Below, in pieces: positions 49,318-59,327 of a DNA stretch of 64,000 nucleotides. The stretch is from Rhizobium leguminosarum. Lineage in GTDB: Bacteria > Pseudomonadota > Alphaproteobacteria > Rhizobiales > Rhizobiaceae. The DNA lies in assembly GCF_004123835.1 (NCBI RefSeq), contig NZ_MZMU01000003.1, positions 1,054,001 through 1,118,000 of the forward strand, read 5' to 3'. The stretch's first letter is position 1. Each line of letters opens with the position of its first letter. The notes beneath the pieces are model-generated. The model had not been told where the DNA came from. It saw only the letters and a list, made by a program, of their open reading frames with translations, and did not search any database. The position numbers and the translations under genes are program-made.

Positions 49318-49710
49318 ATGAATGAAATTGTGACCCAGATCGCCGATCGCGTGGGTATTGCGCCTGATCTGGCCGAAAAGGCGCTCGGCATGATGCTCGG
49401 CTTCCTGCAGCGCGAGGCCGCCGATGGTCCGGTTGCCAAGATGATCGAAGCGATTCCCGGCGGCGCCGATCTTGTCGCCCAGTTCAATGGCGCAGGTGCC
49501 GGCGGCGGCGGTCTGCTCGGCGGGCTGATGAGCTCGCTCGGCGGCGGTGGCATCATGGGGCTCGGCCAGCAACTGATGGGTGAAGGCCTCGGCATGGGCG
49601 AGATCACTTCGCTTGCCAAGGAAACCATCGCGATCGCCAAGCAATATGCTGGCGAGGAAGTCGTCGACGAGGTCGTCGCTTCCGTCCCGGGCCTCAGCCA
49701 GTTCGTGTGA
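49318..49710 (+). CDS. Conserved hypothetical protein (DUF2780/DUF937-like)
   Basis: 130 residues. Two helical halves (IVTQIADRVGIAPDLAEKAL and ITSLAKETIAIAKQYAGEEV) flank a Gly-rich loop (GAGAGGGGLLGGLMSSLGGG), the pattern of small DUF937/DUF2780-like proteins of unknown role. A strong AGGAGG lies 8 nt before the ATG, suggesting high translation. A 16-bp palindrome lies upstream. No signal peptide. Confidence 0.7.
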   Translation: MNEIVTQIADRVGIAPDLAEKALGMMLGFLQREAADGPVAKMIEAIPGGADLVAQFNGAGAGGGGLLGGLMSSLGGGGIMGLGQQLMGEGLGMGEITSLAKETIAIAKQYAGEEVVDEVVASVPGLSQFV

Positions 49711-49773
49711 GACGAGACATCAGCAGGAGCCTCGCGTCGTCGCGGGGCTCTTCTGCGAATGGCAGATAATATC

Positions 49774-50040
49774 TTATTTGGCTTTCGCCGCGTCACTCCG
49801 GCGCTTGGTTTCAAAGCGGGCGCGCACCATCTCGGCCGGGATGCCAAGGCTCGGGTTGTTCACTAGGTCGTCGTAGCGCGCCGGGATCTCCTCATTGAGC
49901 CAGCGTCCGCGGGCCGCCTCATGATCCTCCAGCAGCCGCAGTCCTGCCCGAACAACTTCGCTGGCATTGTTATAGCGGCCGGAGTCCAACTGCTTCCGGA
50001 CAAATTCCTCGTAGTGGTTTCCGAGCGCGACGTTGGGCAT
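49774..50040 (-). CDS. Orphan ParD-type antitoxin
   Basis: 88 residues: ribbon-helix-helix N-terminus (NVALGNHYEEFVRKQLDSGR) with ASEVVRAGLRLLEDHE, the ParD signature, and a charged C-terminal tail. A ParE gene would be expected directly downstream (below 49774 on this strand), but only 63 bp separate it from the end of the gene at 49318-49710, so the toxin is missing. With the ParD-like gene at 10513 this is the second orphan antitoxin in the window. Confidence 0.82.
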   Translation of the reverse strand: MPNVALGNHYEEFVRKQLDSGRYNNASEVVRAGLRLLEDHEAARGRWLNEEIPARYDDLVNNPSLGIPAEMVRARFETKRRSDAAKAK

Positions 50041-50179
50041 GGTTTTCCTTTCGTTGTCACGAATATGGGCAGTCGGCCCCCTATGGCAATAAAGATTGAC
50101 CTAACATGATCATCGGCGCGCTGGCTTTAATCGCCCTTGCATCGCAGCCTCTGCCCACTAGTTAACGGCTGCCCATTGG

Positions 50180-50650
50180 ATGGAAGGAGAGCTCGTGACC
50201 GTCTGGCGCCCATCGCAGCAGATCAGGGTGAAGGTGATCGGCCTCGCCTGACGGAAAGACCAGTTGCTTGTCGCCGAAGTGGAGGATGACAGCGGCCGCA
50301 TCAAGGGCGTTCGCCCGCTCGGCGGCGCCATCGAATTCGGCGAAAGCCGCGAAGAGGCCCTGCACCGCGAATTCAGGGAGGAACTCGAGACCGATATCCG
50401 CATCGTCGGCCCCTGGCATCTGCTTGAAAACATCTGCCAGCATCATGGCGCGACCGGGCACGAATTCATCTTCGCTGCCGATATCGAACTGGTCGATGCA
50501 TCTCTCTATGAGCGCGATGAAATCCGTTACTGCGAACTCGATGAGACGGCGGCGACGGCGCGCTGGTTCGGCCGTGACAGGTTGCGGGACGCCGGCATCG
50601 ATCTCTATCCGACAGGTCTCGACAGGCTGCTGTCGCGCTGGCGCGATTGA
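50180..50650 (+). pseudogene. Nudix hydrolase with premature TGA
   Basis: Translation from ATG 50180 or GTG 50195 runs VTVWRPSQQIRVKVIGLA and stops at TGA 50249-50251, then continues in the same frame RKDQLLVAEVEDDSGRIKGV to the natural stop at 50650. In relatives the position is typically Trp (my recollection), so TGG to TGA is the simplest change. The Nudix box GGAIEFGESREEALHREFRE followed by EL downstream is intact. An initiation at TTG 50264 could still give a 128-residue protein that lacks the first strand. Normal length would be about 155 residues. Near-cognate read-through is possible but not indicated. Confidence 0.8.
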
Positions 50651-50782
50651 GCCGGAGATCGCCCGCTCTGAGGCGCCATATTCCGATCGCCAAACTTTGA
50701 TCGTCCGCCCCCGCTTCCGGGGGGAACAATGAGGTCGTCCTGCTGTTTCTGTCGCATCGCTGAAACCATAGGGAATAGCATC

Positions 50783-51070
50783 ATGCGTATGTTTCTTGCA
50801 GCAGCCTCGATCATTCTCCTCGGCTTCGCCGCTCCGGCTTTCTCCCAGGCGCTTGCTGATATGGACTCTAGCGGCCGCTTCGGCGGCATGCCACCCGGCA
50901 CGGTGCCAGGGGCGCAATCCAATGGCGGACTCATGATTCCGCTCGATCCAGTCGAAACCGGTGATATCACCGTCGTCATTCCGTCCGATCGGACCACCTG
51001 CCCGCGGCCCGGAACGCGTCAGTACCGCGCGGCAGAGCGCGACGGGACGCTAAGCGACGCCTGCCGCTGA
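50783..51070 (+). CDS. Small secreted protein of unknown function
   Basis: 95 residues from ATG 50783 with a clear Sec signal peptide (MRMFLAAASIILLGFAAPAF, cleavage after FSQA near residue 22-24). The mature part is Pro/Gly-rich, with two Cys (TTCPRPGTRQYRAAERDGTL then SDACR) likely paired in the periplasm. I recognise no family. It stands between the broken Nudix gene and zwf, convergent with the latter. Confidence 0.6.
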   Translation: MRMFLAAASIILLGFAAPAFSQALADMDSSGRFGGMPPGTVPGAQSNGGLMIPLDPVETGDITVVIPSDRTTCPRPGTRQYRAAERDGTLSDACR

Positions 51071-51102
51071 CGGGATAGCCCCAGATCAGAAAGCAGGACC
51101 GG

Positions 51103-52611
51103 CTATTTGTCGTTTCTGTGCAGCACGACGCCGAGTTCGTGCCACCGCCGTCTGTCGCGCTGGATCAGTTCGTCGGCTGAGGCCGGTCCCATGCTGCCCG
51201 GCGTGTAAGCGTCAGGCACGCTCTGATCCCTAGCCCAGATATCGAGGAAGGGCTGCACCGCCGCCCATCCGGCCTCGATGCCGTCGGCGCGCTGGAACAG
51301 GGTCTGATCGCCGATGAAGAGATCGTAGAGCAGTGATTCATAGCCGGTCGTCTTGGCAATATCGAATTTGTCGGCATAGCGGAAATCGAGCGAGACCGGC
51401 ACGGTATCGACGGAAAGCCCCGGCGATTTGATCGAGATTTCCATGCTCAAGCCCTCGTCCGGCTGCACCTGGATTACCAGCCGGTTCGGCGGTAGGCGGC
51501 GCTTGACGTCGGTCTCGCGAAACTGCGCGAAGGGAACCGGCTGGAAGGTGATGACGATCTCGGTGTCGCGTGCCGTCAGCGCCTTGCCGGTCCTGAGATA
51601 GAAGGGCACGCCGGCCCAGCGCCAGGTATCGGCATAGAGCTTCAGCGCCACGAAGGTCTCGGTCCTGCTGTCGGGTGAGACGTCCTTGGTATCGCGATAG
51701 GCCGGAAGCTCGGCACCATTGAGCGGGCCTGCGGCATAGGCGCCGCGCACGCCATGCGTCTTGGCCTCTTCCGGCGTATAGATACGCAGCGCCTTCAGCA
51801 CCTTGCTCTTCTCGTTGCGGATCGCTTCGGCATCGAAGCTGTTCGGCGGTTCCATGGCGATCATCGCCAGCAGTTGGAAGAGATGGTTCGGCACCATGTC
51901 GCGCAATGCGCCGGTTGCATCATAGAATTTGCCGCGGCTGCCGACATCGACGATTTCGGCGGCGGTGATCTGCACATGGTCGATGTAGCGGCTGTTCCAC
52001 AAAGACTCGATCATCATATTGGCGAAACGCGCCGTCATCAGGTTCTGCACCGTCTCCTTGCCGAGGAAATGGTCGAGCCGGTAGACTTGGCTTTCCCCGA
52101 CCTGCGCGAGAATCTGTGCATTGAGCGCGTGTGCCGAGGCGAGATCGGTGCCGAACGGCTTTTCAATAGCGACGCGGCGGAAGACGCCGTCGCTTTCATT
52201 GGTCAGACCATGCGCGGCCAGTTTCTCGACGATCGTGCCGAAAAAGGATGGCGGCACCGCGAGATAGAAGGCGGCATTGGCATGCGGCCCCAGCCGCTTG
52301 CCGATCTCGACGAAAATATCGTCCTTGGTGAAATCCCCGGACGTATAGGAAATGCGCCGGCGCAGGCTTTCCCAGGCTTCGTCCTTCAATGTCGGCTCTT
52401 CGCCGCTCAGATGGTTGAGGAATTGGTCGAGCCGCCCGCGCAGGAACTCATCGTCACCTGGCTCGATGCCGATGCCGAGAATGTGGAGATCGTCGCCGAC
52501 GAGGCGGCTGCGTGTCAGATTGATGATCGCCGGCACCAGCAGGCGACGCGTCAGGTCGCCCGTGGCGCCGAAGATGACGAGGGTGACCGGCGGGGTTGGG
52601 GCAGCGTCCAT
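51103..52611 (-). CDS. zwf: Glucose-6-phosphate 1-dehydrogenase
   Basis: 502 residues. Coenzyme site IFGATGDLTRRLL near residue 13, substrate/active-site RLDHFLGKETVQN near 178, VAIEKPFGTD and LRDMVPNHLFQLLAMIAME. It oxidises glucose 6-phosphate to 6-phosphogluconolactone with NADP+, feeding the Entner-Doudoroff and pentose phosphate routes. Rhizobia usually have zwf in a zwf-pgl-edd operon; here it stands alone with no pgl or edd, so it may be a paralogue. The start ATG follows AAGGAGATGAC. Confidence 0.93.
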   Translation of the reverse strand: MDAAPTPPVTLVIFGATGDLTRRLLVPAIINLTRSRLVGDDLHILGIGIEPGDDEFLRGRLDQFLNHLSGEEPTLKDEAWESLRRRISYTSGDFTKDDIFVEIGKRLGPHANAAFYLAVPPSFFGTIVEKLAAHGLTNESDGVFRRVAIEKPFGTDLASAHALNAQILAQVGESQVYRLDHFLGKETVQNLMTARFANMMIESLWNSRYIDHVQITAAEIVDVGSRGKFYDATGALRDMVPNHLFQLLAMIAMEPPNSFDAEAIRNEKSKVLKALRIYTPEEAKTHGVRGAYAAGPLNGAELPAYRDTKDVSPDSRTETFVALKLYADTWRWAGVPFYLRTGKALTARDTEIVITFQPVPFAQFRETDVKRRLPPNRLVIQVQPDEGLSMEISIKSPGLSVDTVPVSLDFRYADKFDIAKTTGYESLLYDLFIGDQTLFQRADGIEAGWAAVQPFLDIWARDQSVPDAYTPGSMGPASADELIQRDRRRWHELGVVLHRNDK

Positions 52612-52718
52612 GTGTCATCTCCTTGGAATTTGCGGCCGACTATACTGCGCGCCGGCTTTGCCGCAACATAGGCGGCGAGGGGTAACAGGCATTTGACATC
52701 CTGGCGCTCGTGGCCGCC

Positions 52719-52835
52719 GCCCCTCATCCGCCTGCCGGCACCTTCTCCCCGAGGGGAGAAGAGGATATGCCGCGACCTCTCAGTTCCTCGCTCACTTCCC
52801 GCATGGCAAGCCACACGGTAGGCTAGGGTGAGGGG
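52719..52835. repeat. Family A palindromic repeat, degenerate right arm
   Basis: CCCCTCATCCGCCTGCCGGC and ACCTTCTCCCCGAGGGGAGA on the left; the right arm has drifted (GGTAGGCTAGGGTGAGGGGC). It occupies most of the 261-bp gap between zwf and the methyltransferase gene. Confidence 0.75.
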
Positions 52836-52872
52836 CAGCCATCGACACGACCCAGCATGCCGGAGCAGCTGA

Positions 52873-53643
52873 TCATTTCTTCACGGCCACCATGAAAATC
52901 CTCGGAAACCGCAGCAGCACCCGCCCGTCCGACATCTTCGGATAGGCCTTTTCCAACCGCTCCAGGTAATCGGCCAGGAATGCCTCGCGATGCTCCTCGC
53001 CGGCATGGGCGAGATAGGGCATCAGCCCGGTTCCCTTCACCCATTCGACGATCGCCGCAGCATCCGCCATCGGGTGATTGTAGACGGTGTGCCAGATATC
53101 GACGCGCGCGGCTTTGGCGATCAGCCGGCTGTAATAGGTGGACGGTGGCGGCAGCGGCTTGCGGCGCACGCTCTTCGCCTCGAAGGCGGATTTCCACGGG
53201 CCGGCATGGGCGGTCTCCTCCATCGCCAGATGCGAGGGTTCGCCGAGATTGTCGGGCATCTGCACGGCCAGCACGCCGCCTTCGGAAAGCCCGTCCATCA
53301 GCCGGTCGAAGATATCGAGATGATCGGGCAGCCATTGGAAGACGGCATTGGCAAACAAAAGGTCGGCGGGCTCAGTCGGCAGCCAGATGCCGAGATCGGC
53401 CTCGACGAAGGCGGTGGCAGGAAGCCGCTTGCGCGCTGCCTCCAGCATGTTCATGTCGCTGTCGACGCCGGAGACTCCGTCCGCCCCAAAGCGCTCGATG
53501 ATCAGCTCGGTCGAGTTGCCCGGGCCGCAGCCGAGATCGATGGCATGACGAATCTTTTGCAGCGGCACCTGTGCCAAAAGGTCACGTGCCGGTCGCGTGC
53601 GCTCATCCTCGAATTTCACATATTGATTGGCGGACCATGCCAT
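52873..53643 (-). CDS. tam: Trans-aconitate 2-methyltransferase
   Basis: 256 residues; SAM-dependent methyltransferase with motif [15 protein letters not shown] near 34, motif [16 protein letters not shown] near 93 and the Tam-type beginning [20 protein letters not shown]. It methylates trans-aconitate, a spontaneous by-product of citrate metabolism that inhibits aconitase. Length matches the family. It is monocistronic, between zwf and the CNNM-type gene, all on the same strand. Confidence 0.93.
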   Translation of the reverse strand: MAWSANQYVKFEDERTRPARDLLAQVPLQKIRHAIDLGCGPGNSTELIIERFGADGVSGVDSDMNMLEAARKRLPATAFVEADLGIWLPTEPADLLFANAVFQWLPDHLDIFDRLMDGLSEGGVLAVQMPDNLGEPSHLAMEETAHAGPWKSAFEAKSVRRKPLPPPSTYYSRLIAKAARVDIWHTVYNHPMADAAAIVEWVKGTGLMPYLAHAGEEHREAFLADYLERLEKAYPKMSDGRVLLRFPRIFMVAVKK

Positions 53644-53764
53644 GAGGGTTCACTCCTGCTGTCAGGCCACATCTTCCGTGTGGCGGATGCGGACCTTGTC
53701 GATGTTGCGGCCGCTTGACGACCTCATCGGCGAAGTCGCCGGCGGCGAAGGCACCCGCCGATCT

Positions 53765-55039
53765 TCACTCAGCCGACACAAGTATTTTGTCCACGCGCCT
53801 CCCGTCGAGATCGACGACTTCGAAGCGCCATCCATCTCTCGTGAAGCTCTCGCCCAATTCAGGCAGATGCTTCAACTCTTCCAACACCAGGCCAGCGACG
53901 GTCTGATATTCCAGATCGCCATCGAGCTTGAGGTTTAAGAATTCAGCGAACTCGTCAATTGGCGTCCAGCCCGACACGAGATAAGAACCGTCGTCTCGAC
54001 GAGCGATGGCCTGTTCATCGACAGGTCCCTCCTGTAGAGCCCCCATGATTGCTTCCAAAATGTCACCTGACGAAACAATCCCCTCGAAGTGGCCGTACTC
54101 GTCGAAAACCAGCACCATGTGAACGGGCGATTTCCTGATTGCTTCAATAACATTGATGGCAGTTGAAAGGTCTGAAACCACCGGCACGTCTTGCGTCAGA
54201 GCCTGAATGTCGACAGTGCCGTGTTCGGACATCGAGTCGTAGAAGTCCTTGACCGGAAGGATGCCGATCACCTCGTCCGAACTGCCTTTTCGAACCGGCA
54301 ACCGCGACCGCTTCGTCCTGTGCAACTGGGTCCGAATTTCATCAAGGCTGTCGTCAATATCAATAATTTCGACGTCCCGTCGGGGCGTCATAAGCGCTCG
54401 GGCAGTGCGGTCCGCCAGCCGCATGACACCTGAGATCATCGCGGACTCTTCGCTTTCAATAACTCCAGCCGACTGCGCCTCGGCCAGAACAGTTTTGATC
54501 TCTGCGTCAGAGACATTATCGCCGCCCTTTCCTGCTTGGCCCAAGAGCTTCAGCACAAGATTTCCGGAGGCGTTTAGAAGCCACACCAGTGGCAGCGCGA
54601 TTTTTGAAAGTACCGCCATAGCTGGTGCGACCTTAGCCGCAACCGCTTCGGGTTCCCGCAACGCGATCTGCTTGGGAACAAGTTCGCCGATGATCAGCGA
54701 AAGATATGTGATTGCCACAACGACTGAACCTACGCCAATGGCATCAGCGGCCGTCGATGACATCCCCTGGGCCTCCAGCCATCCGCTCAGGCGGCCGCCG
54801 AGCGTGGCCCCCGAGAAAGCGCCGGATAGCACGCCGACCAGCGTGATGCCGATCTGCACCGTAGAGAGAAAACGACCGGGGTTTTCGGCAAGTTTGATCG
54901 CTTGAGCTGCACCCTTGCTTCCATTGTCGGAGAGAACCTTCAGGCGGGCTGTTCGCGAAGACACAACGGCCAGCTCAGACATGGCGAGCACACCATTCAG
55001 GATGGTGAGAAACGCCACAATTCCAATTTCCAGAAACAC
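53765..55039 (-). CDS. CNNM/CorC-type transport protein (DUF21-CBS-CorC_HlyC)
   Basis: 424 residues: DUF21 membrane domain about 1-180 with three to four helices (IGIVAFLTILNGVLAMSELA, AITYLSLIIGELVPKQIAL), a CBS pair about 205-335 (LMTPRRDVEIIDIDDS, VPVVSDLSTAINVIEAI) and a C-terminal CorC_HlyC domain about 345-424. Such proteins are annotated as hemolysins but are linked to Mg2+ or Co2+ efflux. The start lies 16 nt after a modest GGAAACACAGGGA. It is isolated; the 670-bp region upstream is empty. Confidence 0.92.
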   Translation of the reverse strand: MFLEIGIVAFLTILNGVLAMSELAVVSSRTARLKVLSDNGSKGAAQAIKLAENPGRFLSTVQIGITLVGVLSGAFSGATLGGRLSGWLEAQGMSSTAADAIGVGSVVVAITYLSLIIGELVPKQIALREPEAVAAKVAPAMAVLSKIALPLVWLLNASGNLVLKLLGQAGKGGDNVSDAEIKTVLAEAQSAGVIESEESAMISGVMRLADRTARALMTPRRDVEIIDIDDSLDEIRTQLHRTKRSRLPVRKGSSDEVIGILPVKDFYDSMSEHGTVDIQALTQDVPVVSDLSTAINVIEAIRKSPVHMVLVFDEYGHFEGIVSSGDILEAIMGALQEGPVDEQAIARRDDGSYLVSGWTPIDEFAEFLNLKLDGDLEYQTVAGLVLEELKHLPELGESFTRDGWRFEVVDLDGRRVDKILVSAE

Positions 55040-55710
55040 AGGGACCCTATTCGTTGAGGTTGTAATGCCGCATTCGTCAGGCGAAGCGGCGAGGCATTCG
55101 AAGGGACGCTACTATAGACGCATCGCCTATCGTCTTTCCATCATCGTGTTGACATCAGTGCAGGTTCCATCAGACCGCTCGTCTGAAGTGAAAGTCAGGG
55201 CCATCGGTAAAACCGGGCAGGCCACCCATCATCGGCAATGGTCTGGGAAGCGGCCCTCTCTGCGCGAGCCTCGATATGCCTGAGGCGAGGCGGAGGTCAT
55301 CGCACCGTCTACAATGGTCGCCTGCTTCCTCGGCCGGGAGATCCCGGTTGGAAGGGGCGGAGCTTGTAGTGGATGGGTCGCAGTCAGGCATGTCGCAATT
55401 TTGACGGTGAAACAGTGCCGACGCAAGAGGCGCCGGGCGAAAATCCTTATAGCGTCTTGATGTGACAGTTTCGCCAACGGCAGCAGCACCGCATTTGCGC
55501 GTCTTAAAAGAGGCGCAGCAGGCTGCCCAGCCATAAGTAAAAGTGGCGCAATACACCGTAAATTAACAGCCTTTCCGTATTTTCTTTAAATTGCGAACGA
55601 TTTCCGCGACGTGCAGGCACGTCCCGAAATCAGTTCTCGGTCAGGGGGAAGCCGGGACGGAATAGATCGGTGCGCGATCGACGACCTGCCCGCTCGAGGA
55701 GGTTAAGCGC
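55040..55710. other. Long intergenic region upstream of the chemoreceptor gene
   Basis: 671 bp without a convincing gene. Frames at 55170-55556 on the minus strand lack family resemblance. A stretch at 55269-55330 resembles 59861-59920 by eye (TGAGGCGAGGCGGA then TCATCGCA). The last 150 bp before the MCP start are AT-rich (AAATTAACAGCCTTTCCGTA followed by TTTTCTTTAAATTGCGAACG) and should hold the chemoreceptor promoter; a GAGGAGG ribosome site ends the region. Confidence 0.45.
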
Positions 55711-58092
55711 ATGCAGTTCAAATCGGCTACCGGACGCAACATTTTTTCCGTGGCGGCTTGCGGTGTCATCGCCACGATCGCGGCATCGGGCGTTCTTTTT
55801 TACATCGCCTACAACGATATGCGCAAATCGAGCCTCGACGAGATGCTGCAGATCGCTGCTGCCAATGCGCTCAACGTCGAGAAATCGATGAGCGTGGCGC
55901 TCGGTATCGTCAATGCGTTGGAAACGTCGCTGTCGACGATGAAGGACGGCGGAAACGCCAATCGTGCTGCCGCCGACGACCTGCTGAAGAATATGCTGCA
56001 GGATAATCCGATGGCGCTCGGTGTTTGGACCGGCTGGGAACCGAATGCCTTTGACGGCAAGGACAAGGATTTCGTCGGCAAGGAAGGCCACGACACGACC
56101 GGCCGCTACGTGCCTTACTGGGTCCGCAGTGGCGACAAGATCCAGCACACGCCGCTGGTCGACTATGCCGTATCGGGCGCCGGCGACTACTACCAACTGC
56201 CCTTTACCCAGAAAAAGGCCGTCGTCATCGAACCCTATGTTTACCCGGTCGACGGCAAGGACGTGCTGATGACCTCGGTCGCCAAGCCGATCATGGTCGA
56301 CGGCAAGGCGCTCGGCGTCGCCGGTATGGATATTTCGCTCGACGACGCCAACAAGGCGATCTCGGCAGTCCACCCGATGGAGACCGGCTATCTCAGCCTC
56401 GTGACGGGCGCCGGCAGTATCATCAGCCACCCCTCCGCCGAGCTCGCAGGCAAGAATATCAAGGACGGCGGTGATTTGACCGCCGGCTGGGATCAGTTGA
56501 TCGCCAGGCCCGGCGTCGCGCAGGAGATCGCAGGCCGGGACGGCCAGACCTATTTCTCGGTCGCCTATCCGGTAAAGCTGACGACTGACCTGAACTGGTA
56601 CGCCGTCGTCTCGGTGCCCAAATCCACCGTCTTTGCCCAGCTCAACAACATGGCCTGGAGCGCCGTTGCGATTACGGCCATCGCTGCCCTCCTGCTCGGT
56701 CTTTCAGGCTGGCTCATCGCCCGCAAGTTCATCCGCCGCATAGAGGGCGTGATCGCCGAGACCGATCGCATCGCCCATGGCCAGCTCGACGTGCAACTGA
56801 ACGACAAGAATGCCAAGGACGAAATCGGTGACCTCTCGCGTTCCCTCGCCATCCTGCTGGACAGCAATCGCCAGAAGATCAAGCTCGAAGCCGATGCGGA
56901 AACCTCCCGGGCCCGCGAAGAGGTCGAACGGCAGGAACGTTCCGTCCACCATGCCGCCCGTGAGGATTCGATCAAGTTTGCGGTCAGCGAACTCGGCAAC
57001 GGACTGGCCAGCCTTTCCAATGGAGACATGACCATCCGGCTGGAAAAGCCGTTTGCCGACTCGCTTGACGAAATCCGCGTCGATTTCAATGCGTCTGTCG
57101 AAAAGCTCCAGGCAGCCCTGATTTCCTTCTCCGAAAACGCCGCCGTCATCCAGGCCGGTTCGGAAGAAATACGCTCGGGCGCCGACGATCTCGCCCGCCG
57201 CACCGAACAGCAGGCCGCTTCCGTCGAGGAGACTGCCGCCGCGCTCGAGCAGATCACCACCTCTGTCAAGGACTCCACCCTTCGCGCCGAAGAAGCGGGC
57301 GCGCTTGTCAGCCGCACCAAGGAAGGTGCGGAAAAGTCCGGAGAGGTCGTGCGCAATGCCGTCGACGCCATGACCGGCATCGAGCAATCCTCGCAGTCGA
57401 TCTCCAACATCATCGGTGTGATCGACGATATTGCCTTCCAGACCAACCTGCTGGCCCTCAATGCAGGTGTTGAGGCAGCACGTGCGGGGGAGGCCGGCAA
57501 GGGCTTCGCCGTCGTTGCACAGGAAGTGCGTGAACTGGCGCAGCGCTCGGCCACCGCCGCCAAGGAGATCAAGGCGCTGATCACCTCCTCCGGCGACCAG
57601 GTCAAGCGTGGCGTCGATCTCGTCGGCCAGACCGGCAAGGCGCTGCAGGCGATCGTTGCCGAAGTCCAGCAGATCAACAGCAATGTCCAGGCGGTTGTCC
57701 AGGCCGCCCGCGAACAGTCGACGGGCCTCCTGGAGATCAACACGGCGGTCAACCAGATGGACCAGTCGACCCAGAAGAACGCCGCAATGGTCGAGGAATC
57801 GAATGCCGCCTCGCACACGCTGGTGACGGAGGTGTCTGCGCTTTCGGAGCGTCTGGCACAGTTCAATCTCGGCCAGGCGGCCAACGCGGCTCCTGCCGCC
57901 CGGACGACTGCCAGGCCGCTGGCGCGCCCGGTCGCGGCGACGCTTGCGGCGCGCAGACCGGTCCCCGCCTCGGCCACCGATCATGCCAGGCCCGCTCCCT
58001 CGCCGGCCCGCGCACTCGGCGGCAAGCTCGCAGCCGCCTTCGGCACCTCAGCCGCACCGGCTTCGACCGAGGGCAACTGGGAAGAGTTCTAG
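55711..58092 (+). CDS. Methyl-accepting chemotaxis protein with dCache-type sensor
   Basis: 793 residues. TM1 at about 11-32, periplasmic dCache-like sensor to about 305 ([39 protein letters not shown]), TM2 about 313-335, HAMP about 335-390, and the signalling domain with the hairpin tip [20 protein letters not shown] followed by [20 protein letters not shown] at about 570-610. It ends NWEEF, a CheR/CheB-docking pentapeptide like that of Tar/Tsr. The WVRSG and Asp motif of dCache domains suggests an amino acid, amine or organic acid ligand. AGGAGG is 9 nt upstream. Confidence 0.95.
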   Translation: MQFKSATGRNIFSVAACGVIATIAASGVLFYIAYNDMRKSSLDEMLQIAAANALNVEKSMSVALGIVNALETSLSTMKDGGNANRAAADDLLKNMLQDNPMALGVWTGWEPNAFDGKDKDFVGKEGHDTTGRYVPYWVRSGDKIQHTPLVDYAVSGAGDYYQLPFTQKKAVVIEPYVYPVDGKDVLMTSVAKPIMVDGKALGVAGMDISLDDANKAISAVHPMETGYLSLVTGAGSIISHPSAELAGKNIKDGGDLTAGWDQLIARPGVAQEIAGRDGQTYFSVAYPVKLTTDLNWYAVVSVPKSTVFAQLNNMAWSAVAITAIAALLLGLSGWLIARKFIRRIEGVIAETDRIAHGQLDVQLNDKNAKDEIGDLSRSLAILLDSNRQKIKLEADAETSRAREEVERQERSVHHAAREDSIKFAVSELGNGLASLSNGDMTIRLEKPFADSLDEIRVDFNASVEKLQAALISFSENAAVIQAGSEEIRSGADDLARRTEQQAASVEETAAALEQITTSVKDSTLRAEEAGALVSRTKEGAEKSGEVVRNAVDAMTGIEQSSQSISNIIGVIDDIAFQTNLLALNAGVEAARAGEAGKGFAVVAQEVRELAQRSATAAKEIKALITSSGDQVKRGVDLVGQTGKALQAIVAEVQQINSNVQAVVQAAREQSTGLLEINTAVNQMDQSTQKNAAMVEESNAASHTLVTEVSALSERLAQFNLGQAANAAPAARTTARPLARPVAATLAARRPVPASATDHARPAPSPARALGGKLAAAFGTSAAPASTEGNWEEF

Positions 58093-58246
58093 ACGCTCGA
58101 CGCGCGTCCTCGAAGGCGGCAGACATTGTTTTTCCTCAAGCGGAAAGAGCTGCAAGGATGGCGCGCTCAATTTTGATTTGAAAACATTCAATACCTCGCG
58201 CTAAGTCACACAAACCAGCATCAGCGCAAAGTCCTCGGAGTTGCCG

Positions 58247-59254
58247 ATGACGTTTCCCGATCCGCCGTTCGCCTTTGACCGCATACTCATCATGGGCAAT
58301 GGCGGCGCAGGCAAAACATGGCTCGCCCGTCGCGTCAGTGAGCAACTTCACCATCCGGTTATCCACCTTGATGACATGCATTGGGAGCCCGGGCGGTATG
58401 GGATCGCTCGCGACAGGGCGTTGCGGGATGAGATGGTCAAGGAAGCGGCCGAGCGCGACGCCTGGGTCATGGAGGGCGTTTACGGGCAACTGGCAAACAT
58501 GGTCCTCAACCGCACGACGATCCTGATCTGGATTGATCTGCCGGAGGAGGAATGCATCGTGAACATCAAGAAGCGAGGTATTCAGGGCGGCGAGACAGGA
58601 ACGCAGTTCGATGGCCTTTTGAAGTGGGTGGCCGAATACAGGAGTAGAACGAACAACTGGAATTCCTTTGAGGCGCACGCGCGATTGTTCTCGGTCTTTT
58701 CCCGTCCGAAGTTCCTGTTATCGAGCCGCGAGGCCGTCACCGATTTTGCTGACCGGTTGTCCACGAGCATCGACGAGGCCATCGATGAACGAGCCCAGAT
58801 TTCGAATGACGAGGGCGAAGACGCCGGGATGGTCGTCCAGGTGTTTGCGGATGAACACTGGAATGCCTATCACGACATCCGCCGCGCTGCCCTCTTCGAG
58901 GCCCGTGGCTTGACTGGCTATGATGCGAACCATCCCGATGATCGAAGGGAGGGACATTTTCCTTTGCTGCTTCTGCTTGAAAATACGCCGATCGGTGCGG
59001 CTCGCCTGGATCTGACGGGCGAGGAGACAGCATGTGTGCGGACCGTCGCGATCAGGGCGGAATGCCAGGGAAATGGGTACGGGCGGATGCTCATGGCCGG
59101 CCTCGAAAAATTCGCATCACGGCACGGGGTCAAGAGATTGCTTGTGAATGCGGCGCGAGACGCCGTGGGATTCTACGACGCGCTCGGGTGGACCGTCGTT
59201 GAGGCCGGTGGTGAAAACCCGGTGCTGACTAAGGAATTGCGAACTGGGTCTTAA
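58247..59254 (+). CDS. Fusion of P-loop nucleotide kinase-like domain and GNAT acetyltransferase
   Basis: 335 residues from ATG 58247 (TTG 58241 is also possible; CGGAG lies before both). N-terminal domain about 10-175 is an adenylate kinase/FlaR-type P-loop fold: MGNGGAGKTWLARRVSE, HLDDMHWEPGRYGI, WVMEGVYGQLANMVLN and LIWIDLPEEECI. Residues about 195-335 are a GNAT domain: RAALFEARGLTGYDANHPDD, then VRTVAIRAECQGNGYGRMLM (acetyl-CoA site) and ARDAVGFYDALGWTVVEAGG. The two activities are usually on separate proteins. The joint (EAIDERAQISNDEGEDAGMV) is in frame and looks natural. Substrates unknown. Confidence 0.85.
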   Translation: MTFPDPPFAFDRILIMGNGGAGKTWLARRVSEQLHHPVIHLDDMHWEPGRYGIARDRALRDEMVKEAAERDAWVMEGVYGQLANMVLNRTTILIWIDLPEEECIVNIKKRGIQGGETGTQFDGLLKWVAEYRSRTNNWNSFEAHARLFSVFSRPKFLLSSREAVTDFADRLSTSIDEAIDERAQISNDEGEDAGMVVQVFADEHWNAYHDIRRAALFEARGLTGYDANHPDDRREGHFPLLLLLENTPIGAARLDLTGEETACVRTVAIRAECQGNGYGRMLMAGLEKFASRHGVKRLLVNAARDAVGFYDALGWTVVEAGGENPVLTKELRTGS

Positions 59255-59327
59255 TGGTGAAGAATTGCGCGACCGCGAGCTGCTCTGATTTTCTCGTGGA
59301 GCTTCTCCAATCAACGCCGAGGTCACG

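Noticed and set aside
50249..50251. In-frame TGA considered as selenocysteine
   Set aside because: No SECIS-like hairpin is evident immediately downstream and the Nudix family does not use selenocysteine; a nonsense mutation is simpler.
55170..55556. Minus-strand ORFs of 101-128 codons upstream of the chemoreceptor gene
   Set aside because: No homology-like features, no ribosome site and overlapping alternative frames of equal quality.
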